This document shows positions 16,665-26,632 of a stretch of DNA of 64,000 nt, in pieces; positions within the stretch are counted from its first letter, which is position 1; each line of letters starts with the position of its first letter. The translations under genes and the position numbers were made by a program. The notes below the pieces were generated by a model. That model had not been told where the DNA came from, did not search any database, and saw only the letters and a list, made by a program, of their open reading frames with translations. Source of the DNA: Deinococcus radiophilus (GTDB taxonomy: Bacteria > Deinococcota > Deinococci > Deinococcales > Deinococcaceae); NCBI RefSeq assembly GCF_020889625.1, contig NZ_CP086380.1, forward strand, positions 1,507,001-1,571,000, written 5' to 3'.

Positions 16665-18160
16665 TGAAAGCCCAACCAGCGACTTTTGGCCTAACCCTGC
16701 TGGCCACCCTGACCCTGGGCCTGGCGACTGCAGGCGGCTTGGAACCCCCAGTCACGGTCCCTGCTCCAGTCCAGACTGTTCCTGTGCCACCCGTCCCAGC
16801 GCAGCCGGCTCCCATGCCTCTGCGCCCCACTGCCCCACAGCCTCTGACGGCCCGCGCTGATCTGGTGAACCCAGGCGGTGAGCGCGTCGGTCAGGCCACC
16901 TTTGTGCAGGCCAGCGGCTCGCACAGCGTGCAGGTCAGCCTGGAAGTCGAGGGGCTGACACCCGGGCAACACGGCATGCACATTCACGAAAACAGCGCCT
17001 GTGCCCCCGGCATTGACCCGGCCACCAACACCACCGTGGCCTTCGGCGCGGCGGGCGGGCACTTTGATCCCGGCCAGAGCAGCAACCACGGTACCCCCAC
17101 CACCCCCAACAAGGAGGGTCACGGCGGCGACCTGCCGATGCTGACCGCCGGAGCCGACGGCACCGCCCGCGCCAGCTTCACCACCGACAAAATCAGCCTG
17201 AGTGGCCCTGATGGCTCACTGGCCCGCACGCTGATGATCCATGCCCAGGCCGACGACCATCAGTCGGACCCGGCCGGTAAATCTGGTGCCCGGATCGTCT
17301 GCGGCACCCTGGTGCGCCAGGGCCTGAGCCTGCGCGACTACGAGCTGCCTGGTGCCCAGACCTTCCCCGAAGGCGTGGCTTACGATGCGCAGCGCGGCTT
17401 GCTGCTCACTGGCAGCAGCCAGAACGGCAACATCTACGCCGTGAACGCTCAGAGCGGCGAAGTCAAATTGCATAGCCCCGGCGGTGCGGTGGGCCGCCAG
17501 GCCGCCGTAGGCCTGGAACTTGATCCCCAGGGACGGCTGTGGATCGCGGGGGGTGCTCAGGGAACGGTCAGCGTGCTGGACAAGGGCGGCATGGTGCTGA
17601 AGGTGCTGGAGACTCCTAAGAGCCCCGCGCCGTTCGTCAATGATCTGACCCTGGCCCCTGACGGGTTTGTGTACGTGACCGACAGCCAGCGTCCAGTCAT
17701 TTTCCGTGTGTCGCCTGACATGGAGCTGAGCGCCTGGCTGGATCTGAGTGGGACGCCGATCCAGTATGGCGAGGGCGTCAACCTCAATGGGATTGTGGCC
17801 ACGCCAGACGGCCGCGCCCTGCTGATTGCCCAGACCAATACCGGCGACCTCTGGCGAGTGGATCTGCGGACCAAAGCTGTCGCGCGGGTCATGACCGGAC
17901 TGGACCACGCCGACGGCTTGTGGCTGGACGGAAGGACGCTATACGTCGCCCGCAACACGGCGCAGGTGGTCAGCCGCGTAGAGCTGGCCGCCGACTATGC
18001 CAGCGGCACCCTGGTGGCCGAAGAGCCGCTGGGTGGCCTGCGCTTTCCCACCACCCTGACCGCTGTTGGAAATGACTTGGTGGTGGTACAGGGCCAGCTG
18101 AACCGCCGCAGCGGCACTCCCGAAACGCCCTTCAAGCTGACCCGCTTCAGCCGCTTCTGA
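16664..18160 (+). CDS. Exported fusion of Cu/Zn superoxide dismutase and SMP-30-like beta-propeller
   Basis: A 498-residue secreted fusion. After a signal peptide and a Pro-rich linker, residues 62-218 form a complete Cu/Zn SOD domain with ligands H106, H108, H133, H142, H153, D156 and H193, cysteines 113 and 213 and R210. Residues 226-498 form a six-bladed-type propeller related to SMP-30/gluconolactonase proteins (FPEGVAYDAQRG, NDLTLAPDGFVYVTDS, NGIVATPDGRALLIAQ, HADGLWLDGRTLYVAR). It is translationally coupled to the PQQ-type dehydrogenase. The fusion suggests superoxide removal at the site of an extracellular oxidation; the propeller's ligand is unknown. Confidence 0.88.
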   Translation: MKAQPATFGLTLLATLTLGLATAGGLEPPVTVPAPVQTVPVPPVPAQPAPMPLRPTAPQPLTARADLVNPGGERVGQATFVQASGSHSVQVSLEVEGLTPGQHGMHIHENSACAPGIDPATNTTVAFGAAGGHFDPGQSSNHGTPTTPNKEGHGGDLPMLTAGADGTARASFTTDKISLSGPDGSLARTLMIHAQADDHQSDPAGKSGARIVCGTLVRQGLSLRDYELPGAQTFPEGVAYDAQRGLLLTGSSQNGNIYAVNAQSGEVKLHSPGGAVGRQAAVGLELDPQGRLWIAGGAQGTVSVLDKGGMVLKVLETPKSPAPFVNDLTLAPDGFVYVTDSQRPVIFRVSPDMELSAWLDLSGTPIQYGEGVNLNGIVATPDGRALLIAQTNTGDLWRVDLRTKAVARVMTGLDHADGLWLDGRTLYVARNTAQVVSRVELAADYASGTLVAEEPLGGLRFPTTLTAVGNDLVVVQGQLNRRSGTPETPFKLTRFSRF

Positions 18161-18186
18161 GCTGACCAAGGTTCAAATCAAAAATG

Positions 18187-18216
18187 AAGGACACCCCTGG
18201 TTCGGGGGTGTCCTTT
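18187..18216 (+). terminator. Terminator after the SodC-propeller gene
   Basis: GGACACCCC-loop-GGGGTGTCC followed by TTTT; an A/T-rich flank on the other side means it may also end mglA-strand transcripts. Confidence 0.9.
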
Positions 18217-18258
18217 TATCAAATGAACTTTCTGGTAGCCAGGTCGAGTCTGGCCTGC

Positions 18259-18849
<591 letters not shown>

Positions 18850-18867
18850 GGCGCGCTCCTCTTGGCC

Positions 18868-19353
<486 letters not shown>

Positions 19354-19362
19354 GGTGAGGCC

Positions 19363-19368
19363 AGTATA
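19363..19368 (-). promoter_or_regulatory. -10 element of mglB-mglA
   Basis: TATACT, 9 nt before the ATG at 19353. Confidence 0.5.
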
Positions 19369-19419
19369 GAAAGCCTTAAGCACGGGAGCCTGACAAAAGC
19401 CAGGGCAGCCCCTGGGCGG

Positions 19420-19425
19420 CATACT
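19420..19425 (+). promoter_or_regulatory. -10 element of the antiporter gene
   Basis: CATACT, 7 nt before the ATG at 19433. Confidence 0.5.
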
Positions 19426-19432
19426 GTGGCTC

Positions 19433-21346
19433 ATGGACGTTGATTTTGCCCATGCCCTGGACCATGCGGTGGTCGTCTTACCGATCATCGTGGCCCTGGG
19501 GCTGGCCGCCCAGATTCTGGCCTCGCGCCTCAAGATTCCCGCCATTTTGCCGCTGCTGCTCACCGGATTCCTGGTCGGCCCACTCCTGCACGTCATCAGT
19601 CCCGGAACCGCCCTCACCCAGACAGGTCTGAGCACCCTCACCTCACTGGCCGTTGCCGTGATTCTGTTTGAGGGTGGCCTGACACTGCGCTTCAAGGACA
19701 TCGCCGGACACGGCCTGGCCGTCACCCGGCTGATCTCCGTGGGTGCGCTGGTCACCTGGGTGCTGGCGGCGGCCGGAGCACACTTCATCACCGGGCTGGA
19801 CTGGGGTGTGGCTGCGCTGTTCGGGGCACTGGTGATTGTGACCGGCCCTACCGTGATCGCGCCGCTATTGCAAAACATCCGCCCGAATGCCCGTGTCTCG
19901 GGTGTCCTGCGCTGGGAAGGCATCCTGATTGATCCCATCGGCGTACTGGCGGCGGCCATCGCCTTCGAGTGGGTGCGCTCCAGCAGCGGTAACGAAGCCC
20001 TGACGGCCACCCTGACCCAGATGGCGACCTTTATCGGGGTCGGCACCATCTTTGGCGTCGTGATGGGCTTGGCCATGATCTGGGCCCTGCGCCGTGAGAT
20101 TATCCCCGACCATCTGGTGAACCCGGCGGTGCTGGCCTGGGCCCTGCTGGCCTTTGGCCTGACCGACATTTTCGTTCCGGAATCTGGCCTGCTGGCCGTC
20201 ACGATCATGGGGATGATGGCGGCCAACATGAACGTGCCGCGCCTGAACGAGTTGCTGCACTTCAAAGAGGAAGTGGTCGTGATTTTGCTGAGTACCATCT
20301 TTGTGGCACTGGCGGCCAACATTCCCACTTCGGCGCTGCTGGGGGTGTTCCAGCCTGCCCCGCTGCTGCTGCTGGCCTTTATGATCCTGATCGTGCGGCC
20401 CATAAGCGTGATGATCAGCACGGCGGGCAGCAACCTGAACCTCAAGGAACGGGCTTTTATCAGCTATATCGGACCTCGCGGCATCGTCGCAGCGGCAGTC
20501 AGTGCGCTGTTCGCCAGCCGCCTGACCGAGTTGGGTGTACCTGGCGGCGAACAACTGCTCACGCTGGTGTTTGCAGTGATTGTCGGTACTGTGATTCTGG
20601 TCAGTCTGACTGCCAAGCCAGTGGCCCGTGCCCTTGGGGTGGCCCAGGCTGACCCGGACGGCTTCTTGGTGGTGGGGGCCCATCTCTGGGCACGCGAGCT
20701 GGCCCTGGCCCTCAAGAACGAGGGGGTGGACGTGCTGGTGGCTGACACCAACCCGGCCAACATTGCCCAGGCCCGGATGGAAGGTCTAGGCGGCCACTAC
20801 GGCAGCCTGCTCAGCGAGGCCGCCGACCGCATTCCCATGGAGGGCATCGGCAACCTGCTGGCCCTGACGCCCAACGACGAAGCCAATACGCTAACCACCC
20901 GCAAGTATGAAAAATCCTTTGGCCGCGCCCACGTGTTCCAGCTCTATCCGGGGGGTGAGAACCGCCGTACCCAGATCAACGACAATTACAGCGCCCAAAG
21001 CGCTTTTTCAGGTACGCCGACCTTCAGCGAACTGCAGAAAATGTTTGCAGAAGGGGCCAAGCTGCGCCGCACCCGCCTGACGGACGAGTACACGTTGGAG
21101 CACTACCGCACCGAATTGCCGGAGAACGCCCTGCTGCTGTTTTATGGCCGCGAAGGCCGAATGCAGGTGGCCACTGGCCTTCCCGACACGGCCCAGGCAG
21201 GGACCGTGTTGATCGCGTTGGTTCCACCGCCTGGCGCGCCGGATACCGTTCCTGGCAGCCACAGCCCTGAGCAGCCGCAGCCTGTCAGCCCACAGGAAGC
21301 CACCACCAACGTGGCGGAGCCGGAGCAAATGGACACCGGGAGGTAA
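19433..21346 (+). CDS. Cation/proton antiporter (CPA1/NhaP type) with RCK-N-like domain
   Basis: A 637-residue membrane antiporter predicted to exchange Na+ or K+ for H+. About twelve hydrophobic segments fill residues 10-400, with [11 protein letters not shown] and [13 protein letters not shown] as the ion-binding core motifs of the CPA1 family. Residues 405-500 ([37 protein letters not shown]) resemble a TrkA-N/RCK nucleotide-binding domain, so transport may be gated by a nucleotide. The last 50 residues are Pro/Glu-rich and probably disordered. It is divergent from mglB-mglA. Confidence 0.9.
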   Translation: MDVDFAHALDHAVVVLPIIVALGLAAQILASRLKIPAILPLLLTGFLVGPLLHVISPGTALTQTGLSTLTSLAVAVILFEGGLTLRFKDIAGHGLAVTRLISVGALVTWVLAAAGAHFITGLDWGVAALFGALVIVTGPTVIAPLLQNIRPNARVSGVLRWEGILIDPIGVLAAAIAFEWVRSSSGNEALTATLTQMATFIGVGTIFGVVMGLAMIWALRREIIPDHLVNPAVLAWALLAFGLTDIFVPESGLLAVTIMGMMAANMNVPRLNELLHFKEEVVVILLSTIFVALAANIPTSALLGVFQPAPLLLLAFMILIVRPISVMISTAGSNLNLKERAFISYIGPRGIVAAAVSALFASRLTELGVPGGEQLLTLVFAVIVGTVILVSLTAKPVARALGVAQADPDGFLVVGAHLWARELALALKNEGVDVLVADTNPANIAQARMEGLGGHYGSLLSEAADRIPMEGIGNLLALTPNDEANTLTTRKYEKSFGRAHVFQLYPGGENRRTQINDNYSAQSAFSGTPTFSELQKMFAEGAKLRRTRLTDEYTLEHYRTELPENALLLFYGREGRMQVATGLPDTAQAGTVLIALVPPPGAPDTVPGSHSPEQPQPVSPQEATTNVAEPEQMDTGR

Positions 21347-21653
21347 ACGGGACAGTACACGCGTGTGAGATACAACACGCTGATGAGGATGCTGGTCCCT
21401 GGCCTACTTCTTTTACCGGTGACAGCGCCTTTGCCCGTGCCCACGCTGGCTGGCGTCGGCTGGATGCTGGCACGCCCAGATCAGCGAAACACCCTTGTCA
21501 ACTGTTGTGCCCTTCAGGAGTGCTATGGGGAGTCGGAGTCGTACTCGGTTTCCCAACCTGGCGCTTGAGGCGCGGTTTAGCTTCACCGTAGGCAGCACCC
21601 AAAAAAGCTGAGCCACCCGGAGGTGGCCCAGCCTTTTTGAGGCGTCTTTACCC
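21347..21653 (+). other. Intergenic region between the antiporter and a convergent gene
   Basis: About 300 bases with no convincing gene. A 67-codon GTG-started frame at 21365-21568 begins hydrophobic but then loses any protein-like character. Apart from the terminator at its far end, nothing was recognised. Confidence 0.5.
21601..21637. terminator. Bidirectional terminator
   Basis: AAAAAAGCTGAGCCACC and GGTGGCCCAGCCTTTTT form a long imperfect stem with an A run on one side and a T run on the other, between two convergent genes. Confidence 0.85.
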
Positions 21654-22109
21654 TCAGCCGGCTTTGGCGCTGGCGCGGGGTTCCAGGGCGTAAAAGGCCA
21701 CCACGGCGACCAGGGCACCGACCCAGCCGGGTGCTCCGGCCAGGTCCAGGCTGAAGGGGCGGCCCAGCACCGTGCTGCCCAGTCGTCCTTCGAGCTTCTC
21801 ACCCGTCTGGGTCGCTGTGATGTTCCAGCCGATGATCGGCTCACCGAAGTGACCAGTGACACGGTCCACACCACGCAGAACCAACTTCTGGTCGCCCACC
21901 ATGCCGCGCAGTTCGCCGCTTTCCAGCGACACGTTGATGGTCTGCTGACCCACGCTGCCCTGCACACCGGTTTCGGTGATTTCCAGCTCAATGTTTTTCC
22001 CGTGCAGGCGGCTTCCGGCGCGTCCTACGATCTTGTCCTCCAGAATCTCACAGCGAACGCCGAAGCCTTCGCCTTCTTGGCCGATGCGGCCTTTCATCAC
22101 ATCACTCAT
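21654..22109 (-). CDS. Protein of unknown function with a C-terminal membrane anchor
   Basis: About 151 residues from the ATG at 22109 (a second Met lies four codons in). Residues 5-120 are a repeating run of short beta-prone segments with many glycines (MKGRIG, FGVRCEI, KIVGRAGSRL, GVQGSVG, GELRGMVG, KLEGRLGS), suggesting a small beta-rich or beta-solenoid-like domain. The end has one hydrophobic stretch (WVGALVAVVAFYAL), probably a membrane anchor. No family was recognised. The frame extends upstream to 22166 without a better start. Confidence 0.65.
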   Translation of the reverse strand: MSDVMKGRIGQEGEGFGVRCEILEDKIVGRAGSRLHGKNIELEITETGVQGSVGQQTINVSLESGELRGMVGDQKLVLRGVDRVTGHFGEPIIGWNITATQTGEKLEGRLGSTVLGRPFSLDLAGAPGWVGALVAVVAFYALEPRASAKAG

Positions 22110-22178
22110 AGCGGCAAGTATACGGGAGGGGGCAAAGAGGTGGCCGGCGGAACCGAAACCGCGCATCCTGTACGGCCA

Positions 22179-24305
22179 CTATCCACCACCGACAAGCCCC
22201 AGCTGCCCAAACCACTCGCGGCGGGTCAGCCAGCGCCCGCCTGCACCTAGGCGTACCCGGCCCACGTTCCAGCGCTCAAACAGCAGGCGCAGTGCCCCAC
22301 CCAGCAGCGCCGCGCCGTATTCGGCGGGCAGAGGGTCTGACGGACGCAGGGTGTGCCCGTCCCAGGCCAGGTGGGGGCAGTCGGGTTGCCCAGCGGCCCA
22401 GAACATCCCGCCCGTCTCAAAGCGCACCCCGCGCACCCGCAGCGGCGGTTCAGGGGCTTCGGCGTCCCAGACCTCTGCCGCATACACCTCGGCATAGGCG
22501 GCGTAGAGGTCAAGCTGCACCGCCGCTGCCTCGGCGCGTAGGCGGGCTTCTTCACGCCCACTGGGGCGGCTTGGCGCGTCCAGCGCCGTCTGCAAATCCA
22601 GCCAGCGGCGCTCCAGGCGGAACATCTGCTGCGGTGGACTGGGTGGAGGGGGAGCCGGGGGCGGATCGCCGTCCAGTACGCGGGCTGGATCGGTGTATTC
22701 GCTCCGGCCCCAGCCCAAAACTTCACGCAGTTCGCCGCCTTCAATCACCCACAGGCGGGTCGCCACCTCGCGGGCAAAGCGGCGGTCATGGGTCACGATC
22801 ACCAGTGCGCCGCCGTAAGCCTGCACCGCGCCTTCCAGGGCCTGCAGCGCCTCAATGTCGAGGTGATTGGTGGGTTCGTCCAGCAGCAACAGGTCCGAGC
22901 GCAGCCCACTGACCAGCGCCAGGCCGGCGCGGGAACGCTCGCCACCTGAGAGCTGCTCAGGCGTGAGCGGCCAGTGGGCTGCCCCGAAGCCCGCCGCGCC
23001 CAGCAGCGCCGCCGCCACGTCCCCGAAGCGCCGTTCGAACTGCGCGTATAGCCCCTCGCCGGGGGTCAGGCCGTGCCAGGTCTGGTCCAGATAGGCCAGT
23101 GTGACGCCGCCCGCCAGCCGCAGCGCCGCGTCTATGCCGGGGTCTGCGCGCAGTTCTCCGGCCAGCAGGCGCAGCAGGGTGGTCTTGCCGGTGCCGTTGG
23201 CCCCCAGCACGCAGACCCGGTCCCCCTGGCGCAGCTTGAAGCGGGCGTCCCGCAGCACCCGGCGCTCGCCGTAGGTCACATTCAAATGCTCGCCCCAGGC
23301 CAGCAGCCGGGCGCGGGCGTCGCCGGACAGCAGCCGCATCCGCAGTTGCCGCTCAGGCAGAGGCGCACCCGGCACGCTGACCCGTCCTGCCCGCGAACGT
23401 ACCGGGCGGGCGCGCCGGCCCCAGCGGTCCAGTTGCCCGGCGGCGGCCTCCAGTCGCTGTGATTCCCGCTGCTGCTGCCGCACCTGACGGCTGCGGGTCC
23501 GCCGCTCCAGTTCGCGCTGCGCCCGCGCCTGACTGTAGCCACCGGGATACTCGGTCAGGTCGCCTGCCGCCAGCCACAGTGAGCGGCCCGACACCGCGTC
23601 CAAAAAGTCGCGGTCATGGCTGGTGAGCAACACACCGCTGCGCAGCGAACGCAGATGGTGTTCAAGCCACTCGCGCATTCGGACATCCAGGTGATTGGTG
23701 GGTTCGTCCAGCAGCAGCAGGTCCGGCTCCTGGGCCAGGGTCAGTGCCAGCGCCAGGCGGGTCTGCTCGCCGCCTGACAGACTGCGTGCCTCACGCCCGC
23801 GCAGGTCCGGCAGGTCACGCAGCCCCAGCGCGGCCAACATCCGTCCCACTCGGGCGGGCCACGCGGCGGCCTGAGCCAGTTCCAGCCGGGCTTGCAACGC
23901 GGTCCAGCGCTCCAGGGCGGCAGGGTCGCCCAGCTGACCTACCAGCGCGGCCGCCTGGGCCTCTAGGGCGCGGTACGGATGCGCCGCATCAAGCAGTTCT
24001 CCGACCCGCTCATTCGGGCCAAAGTCACGGTGCTGGTCCAGCAGGACCAACCGCAGTCCTGCCGACCACCAGACCTCGCCGCTGTCGGGAGCCCGCCGCC
24101 CCGCCAGCAGGTGCAGCAGCGTGGTTTTACCGGCTCCGTTGCGGCCCAGCAGGGCCACCCGTTCGCCTGCCTGTAGGGTCAGCGACACGCCAGCCAACAG
24201 GTCGCCGCCGCCCAGGCCAAGCCGCAGGCTGTCCGCGTAAATCAGGGTAGAACTAGGCGGCGTAACAGGTCCTGGGTGTGGTGGGCAGAAGGCAAAGGGA
24301 AACAA
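22179..24305 (-). CDS. ABC-F family ATPase
   Basis: A protein of up to 708 residues with two ABC ATPase domains in one chain and no membrane part, as in ABC-F translation factors and antibiotic-resistance proteins that act on the ribosome. First domain: Walker A GRNGAGKTT, signature LSGGEQTRLALA, Walker B LLLLDEPTNHLD. Second: GANGTGKTT, LSGGERSRAGLA and LLLLDEPTNHLD. An Arg/Gln-rich linker lies between them, and an unusual 130-residue tail follows. The start is uncertain: the TTG at 24305 has no ribosome site, and a leaderless reading frame overlaps it out of frame. Confidence 0.88.
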   Translation of the reverse strand: MFPFAFCPPHPGPVTPPSSTLIYADSLRLGLGGGDLLAGVSLTLQAGERVALLGRNGAGKTTLLHLLAGRRAPDSGEVWWSAGLRLVLLDQHRDFGPNERVGELLDAAHPYRALEAQAAALVGQLGDPAALERWTALQARLELAQAAAWPARVGRMLAALGLRDLPDLRGREARSLSGGEQTRLALALTLAQEPDLLLLDEPTNHLDVRMREWLEHHLRSLRSGVLLTSHDRDFLDAVSGRSLWLAAGDLTEYPGGYSQARAQRELERRTRSRQVRQQQRESQRLEAAAGQLDRWGRRARPVRSRAGRVSVPGAPLPERQLRMRLLSGDARARLLAWGEHLNVTYGERRVLRDARFKLRQGDRVCVLGANGTGKTTLLRLLAGELRADPGIDAALRLAGGVTLAYLDQTWHGLTPGEGLYAQFERRFGDVAAALLGAAGFGAAHWPLTPEQLSGGERSRAGLALVSGLRSDLLLLDEPTNHLDIEALQALEGAVQAYGGALVIVTHDRRFAREVATRLWVIEGGELREVLGWGRSEYTDPARVLDGDPPPAPPPPSPPQQMFRLERRWLDLQTALDAPSRPSGREEARLRAEAAAVQLDLYAAYAEVYAAEVWDAEAPEPPLRVRGVRFETGGMFWAAGQPDCPHLAWDGHTLRPSDPLPAEYGAALLGGALRLLFERWNVGRVRLGAGGRWLTRREWFGQLGLVGGG

Positions 24306-24318
24306 CGCGGCGGGTCAC
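24253..24318 (-). CDS. Candidate 21-codon leaderless leader peptide before the ABC-F gene
   Basis: The GTG at 24318 lies 6 nt after TAGACT and opens a 21-codon frame (MTRRVVSLCLLPTTPRT, then CYAA, stop TAG at 24253) that overlaps the first codons of the ABC-F gene in another frame. If real, it would be translated first and could control ABC-F translation, as leader ORFs do for some resistance ABC-F genes. It may instead mark a sequence error that hides the true ABC-F start. Confidence 0.35.
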   Translation of the reverse strand: MTRRVVSLCLLPTTPRTCYAA

Positions 24319-24324
24319 GCGCCC

Positions 24325-24330
24325 AGTCTA
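24325..24330 (-). promoter_or_regulatory. -10 element of the ABC-F transcript
   Basis: TAGACT, 6 nt before a GTG at 24318 and 19 nt before the TTG used for the ABC-F frame. Confidence 0.5.
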
Positions 24331-24466
24331 GCCGAGGGGTGAGGCGACAGGATCTGGCGTCTGGCCGGAAAGGGGCGCGGCAGATACCCGACCCCAGACA
24401 GAAAACTGTGATCTGTCAGAAGAAGCCTGTCAGATGGATTTGTCACAATACTCAGCATCAACCCTG

Positions 24467-24472
24467 TAGCCT
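24467..24472 (+). promoter_or_regulatory. -10 element of trhO
   Basis: TAGCCT, 5 nt before the ATG at 24478. Confidence 0.5.
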
Positions 24473-24477
24473 CGGTG

Positions 24478-25476
24478 ATGCTCTCCCACGCATCCTTCGC
24501 CCCGGATTTCCCTATGACCCAGACCTCTACCCCATCCACGTTGAACGCCCTCCAGTCCGCTCCAGCACCGTCTGGCGAATGGGTCGTCGCGGCGCTGTAC
24601 CAGTTCCGCGCCGTTCCGGACGCACCCGCCTTACACGCTGAGCTCAAACGGCTCTGCACCACTCTGGGCCTGTGCGGCACGCTGATCGTGGCCCCAGAGG
24701 GCCTCAACGGTACCGTGGCAGGCAGCCGCGACGCCATCACAGCGCTGCACACGCAGTTGCTGACGCTGGGCTTTGACCGGATGGAGTACAAGGAATCACG
24801 CGCCCCCGCACAGCCGTTCAAGCGCATGAAAGTACGGCTGAAAAAGGAAATCGTGACCCTGGGCGTAGAGGTGCAGCCGCGCGAGTTGGTGGGTCACTAC
24901 CTGGACCCCGAAGCCTGGAACGATCTGCTGGACGACCCAGACGTAGTCGTTATCGATACCCGCAACCGCTACGAACACCAGGCTGGAACCTTTGAAGGTG
25001 CCCTGGACCCCCAGACAGACTCCTTCCGCGAGTTTCCGCAGTGGCTAGACGAACACGCGGATCAGCTGAAAGGCAAAAAGGTGGCGATGTTCTGCACCGG
25101 GGGCATTCGCTGCGAGAAAAGCACCAGCTTGCTGCTCCAGCGCGGCTACCAGGACGTGTTTCACCTCCAGGGCGGTATTCTGCGTTATCTAGAAGCCATG
25201 CCGGTGGAGCGCAGCCGCTGGCAGGGCGAGTGCTTCGTGTTCGATGAGCGGGTGACCGTGGGTCACGGCCTGCAACCTGGGCAGGCCGAAATGTGCTGGT
25301 CATGCGGTTGGCCGCTGAAGGCCGCAGACCGCCAGCACCCGCACTTTGAACGGGGCGTGAGCTGTGAGCACTGCTACGGCGACACCACCGAGGCGCAGAA
25401 GGCCGCCTTCCGTGAGCGTCAGCAGTGGCACGACGAGCAGCAGGGCCAAGGACGGCGACCTGAGGTGACACCATGA
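24478..25476 (+). CDS. trhO: tRNA uridine(34) hydroxylase, rhodanese type
   Basis: A 332-residue YceA/TrhO-type enzyme that hydroxylates U34 of tRNAs for wobble reading. An N-terminal acylphosphatase-like region (VVAALYQFRAVPD, GTLIVAPEGLNGTVAG) is followed by the rhodanese domain with DTRNRYEHQAGTFEGA and the active-site loop MFCTGGIRCEKS. The C-terminus has CWSC and CEHC, a possible zinc site. The ATG at 24478 was chosen for its -10 hexamer; an alternative ATG at 24514 has no signal. The stop overlaps the LacI-family start (ATGA). Confidence 0.9.
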   Translation: MLSHASFAPDFPMTQTSTPSTLNALQSAPAPSGEWVVAALYQFRAVPDAPALHAELKRLCTTLGLCGTLIVAPEGLNGTVAGSRDAITALHTQLLTLGFDRMEYKESRAPAQPFKRMKVRLKKEIVTLGVEVQPRELVGHYLDPEAWNDLLDDPDVVVIDTRNRYEHQAGTFEGALDPQTDSFREFPQWLDEHADQLKGKKVAMFCTGGIRCEKSTSLLLQRGYQDVFHLQGGILRYLEAMPVERSRWQGECFVFDERVTVGHGLQPGQAEMCWSCGWPLKAADRQHPHFERGVSCEHCYGDTTEAQKAAFRERQQWHDEQQGQGRRPEVTP

Positions 25477-26477
25477 CCCGCCGCCGCAAAAATGGTCAAG
25501 GGCGACCGACCATTCACACGGTGGCCCAGGTGGCAGGTGTAGGGGTAGGGACCGTATCGCGCGTGCTGAACAATCACCCCTCGGTGCGTGACGACACCCG
25601 GGAGCGGATCATGGCGGTGATGGCCGATCTGGGCTATCAGCCCTCGCCTGGCCGCCGCCCCGCCCCTACCGACCAGCAATTGATCGCCGTCTTGATGGAA
25701 GACCTGTACTCTCCCTGGGAAAGCCGGATCCTGGGCGGCATTGAGCAGGTTCTGGGAAGCGAAGGCTACGACATTGCCGCCTTTCCACTGAATGTTCCAG
25801 GCCGCCTGGAACGGGCACTTCTGCCCAGCCACCCCAGCCGGAGCGCCCAGGGGGTCCTGATTTGCAGTGAACCGATGCATCGGCTCTGGGACCCGGAGGA
25901 GCCGGGGCCACCTGCCGTGCGGCTGGGGTCTATCTCGACCAAGCTGGACTATGTGGCCATAGACAACTGGCAGGGCGGACGGCTGGCCGGCGAGTACGCG
26001 GCTGGCCTGCCTGGTGAGGTGGTCGGCCTGTGGCTCACCGAAGAACGTGAACTGCCGCAGCGGGCCGCCATCCGGCATGGCTTTACGGAAGCAGTGGAGC
26101 AGTCCGGGCGCACGGTGCGCCGCCTGGGCCTGGGGTTGCAAGACCACGTATACCGCGTGGCCGAACAGGTGCTGGACCAAGTGCCGGAGCAGGTCACGAT
26201 CATGGCCCACGCCGACAGCATCGCGGTGGCTTTGCTTGAAGTGGCTCAGGCGCGGGGAATGCCAGTAGGTCAGGACCTGAGGATTATCGGCTATGGTGAT
26301 CACCTGGAGGCGGCCCTGTACGACCTGACCACTGTGCATCAGCCGCTGGAACTGCTGGCCGAGCGCGGCACCCGGATGCTGCTGGACCGCCTGAATGAGC
26401 AGCGTTCCGGTCGTCCCCGGCGCGAGCAGCAATGGCAGATGATTGAACCCCGGCTGGCCCTGCGCGGTAGTGCTTGA
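25473..26477 (+). CDS. LacI family transcriptional regulator
   Basis: A 334-residue regulator with an N-terminal LacI-type helix-turn-helix (TIHTVAQVAGVGVGTVSRVLNNHPSVRDDTR split over residues 10-40) and hinge, followed by a periplasmic-binding-like effector domain (about 65-330). Its effector and targets cannot be read from the sequence. It is translationally coupled to trhO, an unexpected partner because no sugar-use gene is adjacent, so its targets probably lie elsewhere. Confidence 0.9.
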   Translation: MTRRRKNGQGRPTIHTVAQVAGVGVGTVSRVLNNHPSVRDDTRERIMAVMADLGYQPSPGRRPAPTDQQLIAVLMEDLYSPWESRILGGIEQVLGSEGYDIAAFPLNVPGRLERALLPSHPSRSAQGVLICSEPMHRLWDPEEPGPPAVRLGSISTKLDYVAIDNWQGGRLAGEYAAGLPGEVVGLWLTEERELPQRAAIRHGFTEAVEQSGRTVRRLGLGLQDHVYRVAEQVLDQVPEQVTIMAHADSIAVALLEVAQARGMPVGQDLRIIGYGDHLEAALYDLTTVHQPLELLAERGTRMLLDRLNEQRSGRPRREQQWQMIEPRLALRGSA

Positions 26478-26618
26478 ATACTGCACATAAGGCCTAAAAA
26501 GCCCGTGACTGCCTTTGATATGGGTCAGGCCTCAGTATGCCGGGCAAATGTCCCCTAAAAGATGTATGTCACGTCTACCCCTTCAGGCCAGCTGTCTCCG
26601 CGCCAGGCCGCCTTAGAG

Positions 26619-26624
26619 TAATCT
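26619..26624 (+). promoter_or_regulatory. -10 element of the sigma factor gene
   Basis: TAATCT, 8 nt before the ATG at 26633. Confidence 0.55.
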
Positions 26625-26632
26625 AGTAGACA

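Noticed and set aside
21365..21568. A 67-codon GTG-started frame after the antiporter
   Set aside because: Hydrophobic start but an implausible remainder, and no ribosome site; considered non-coding.
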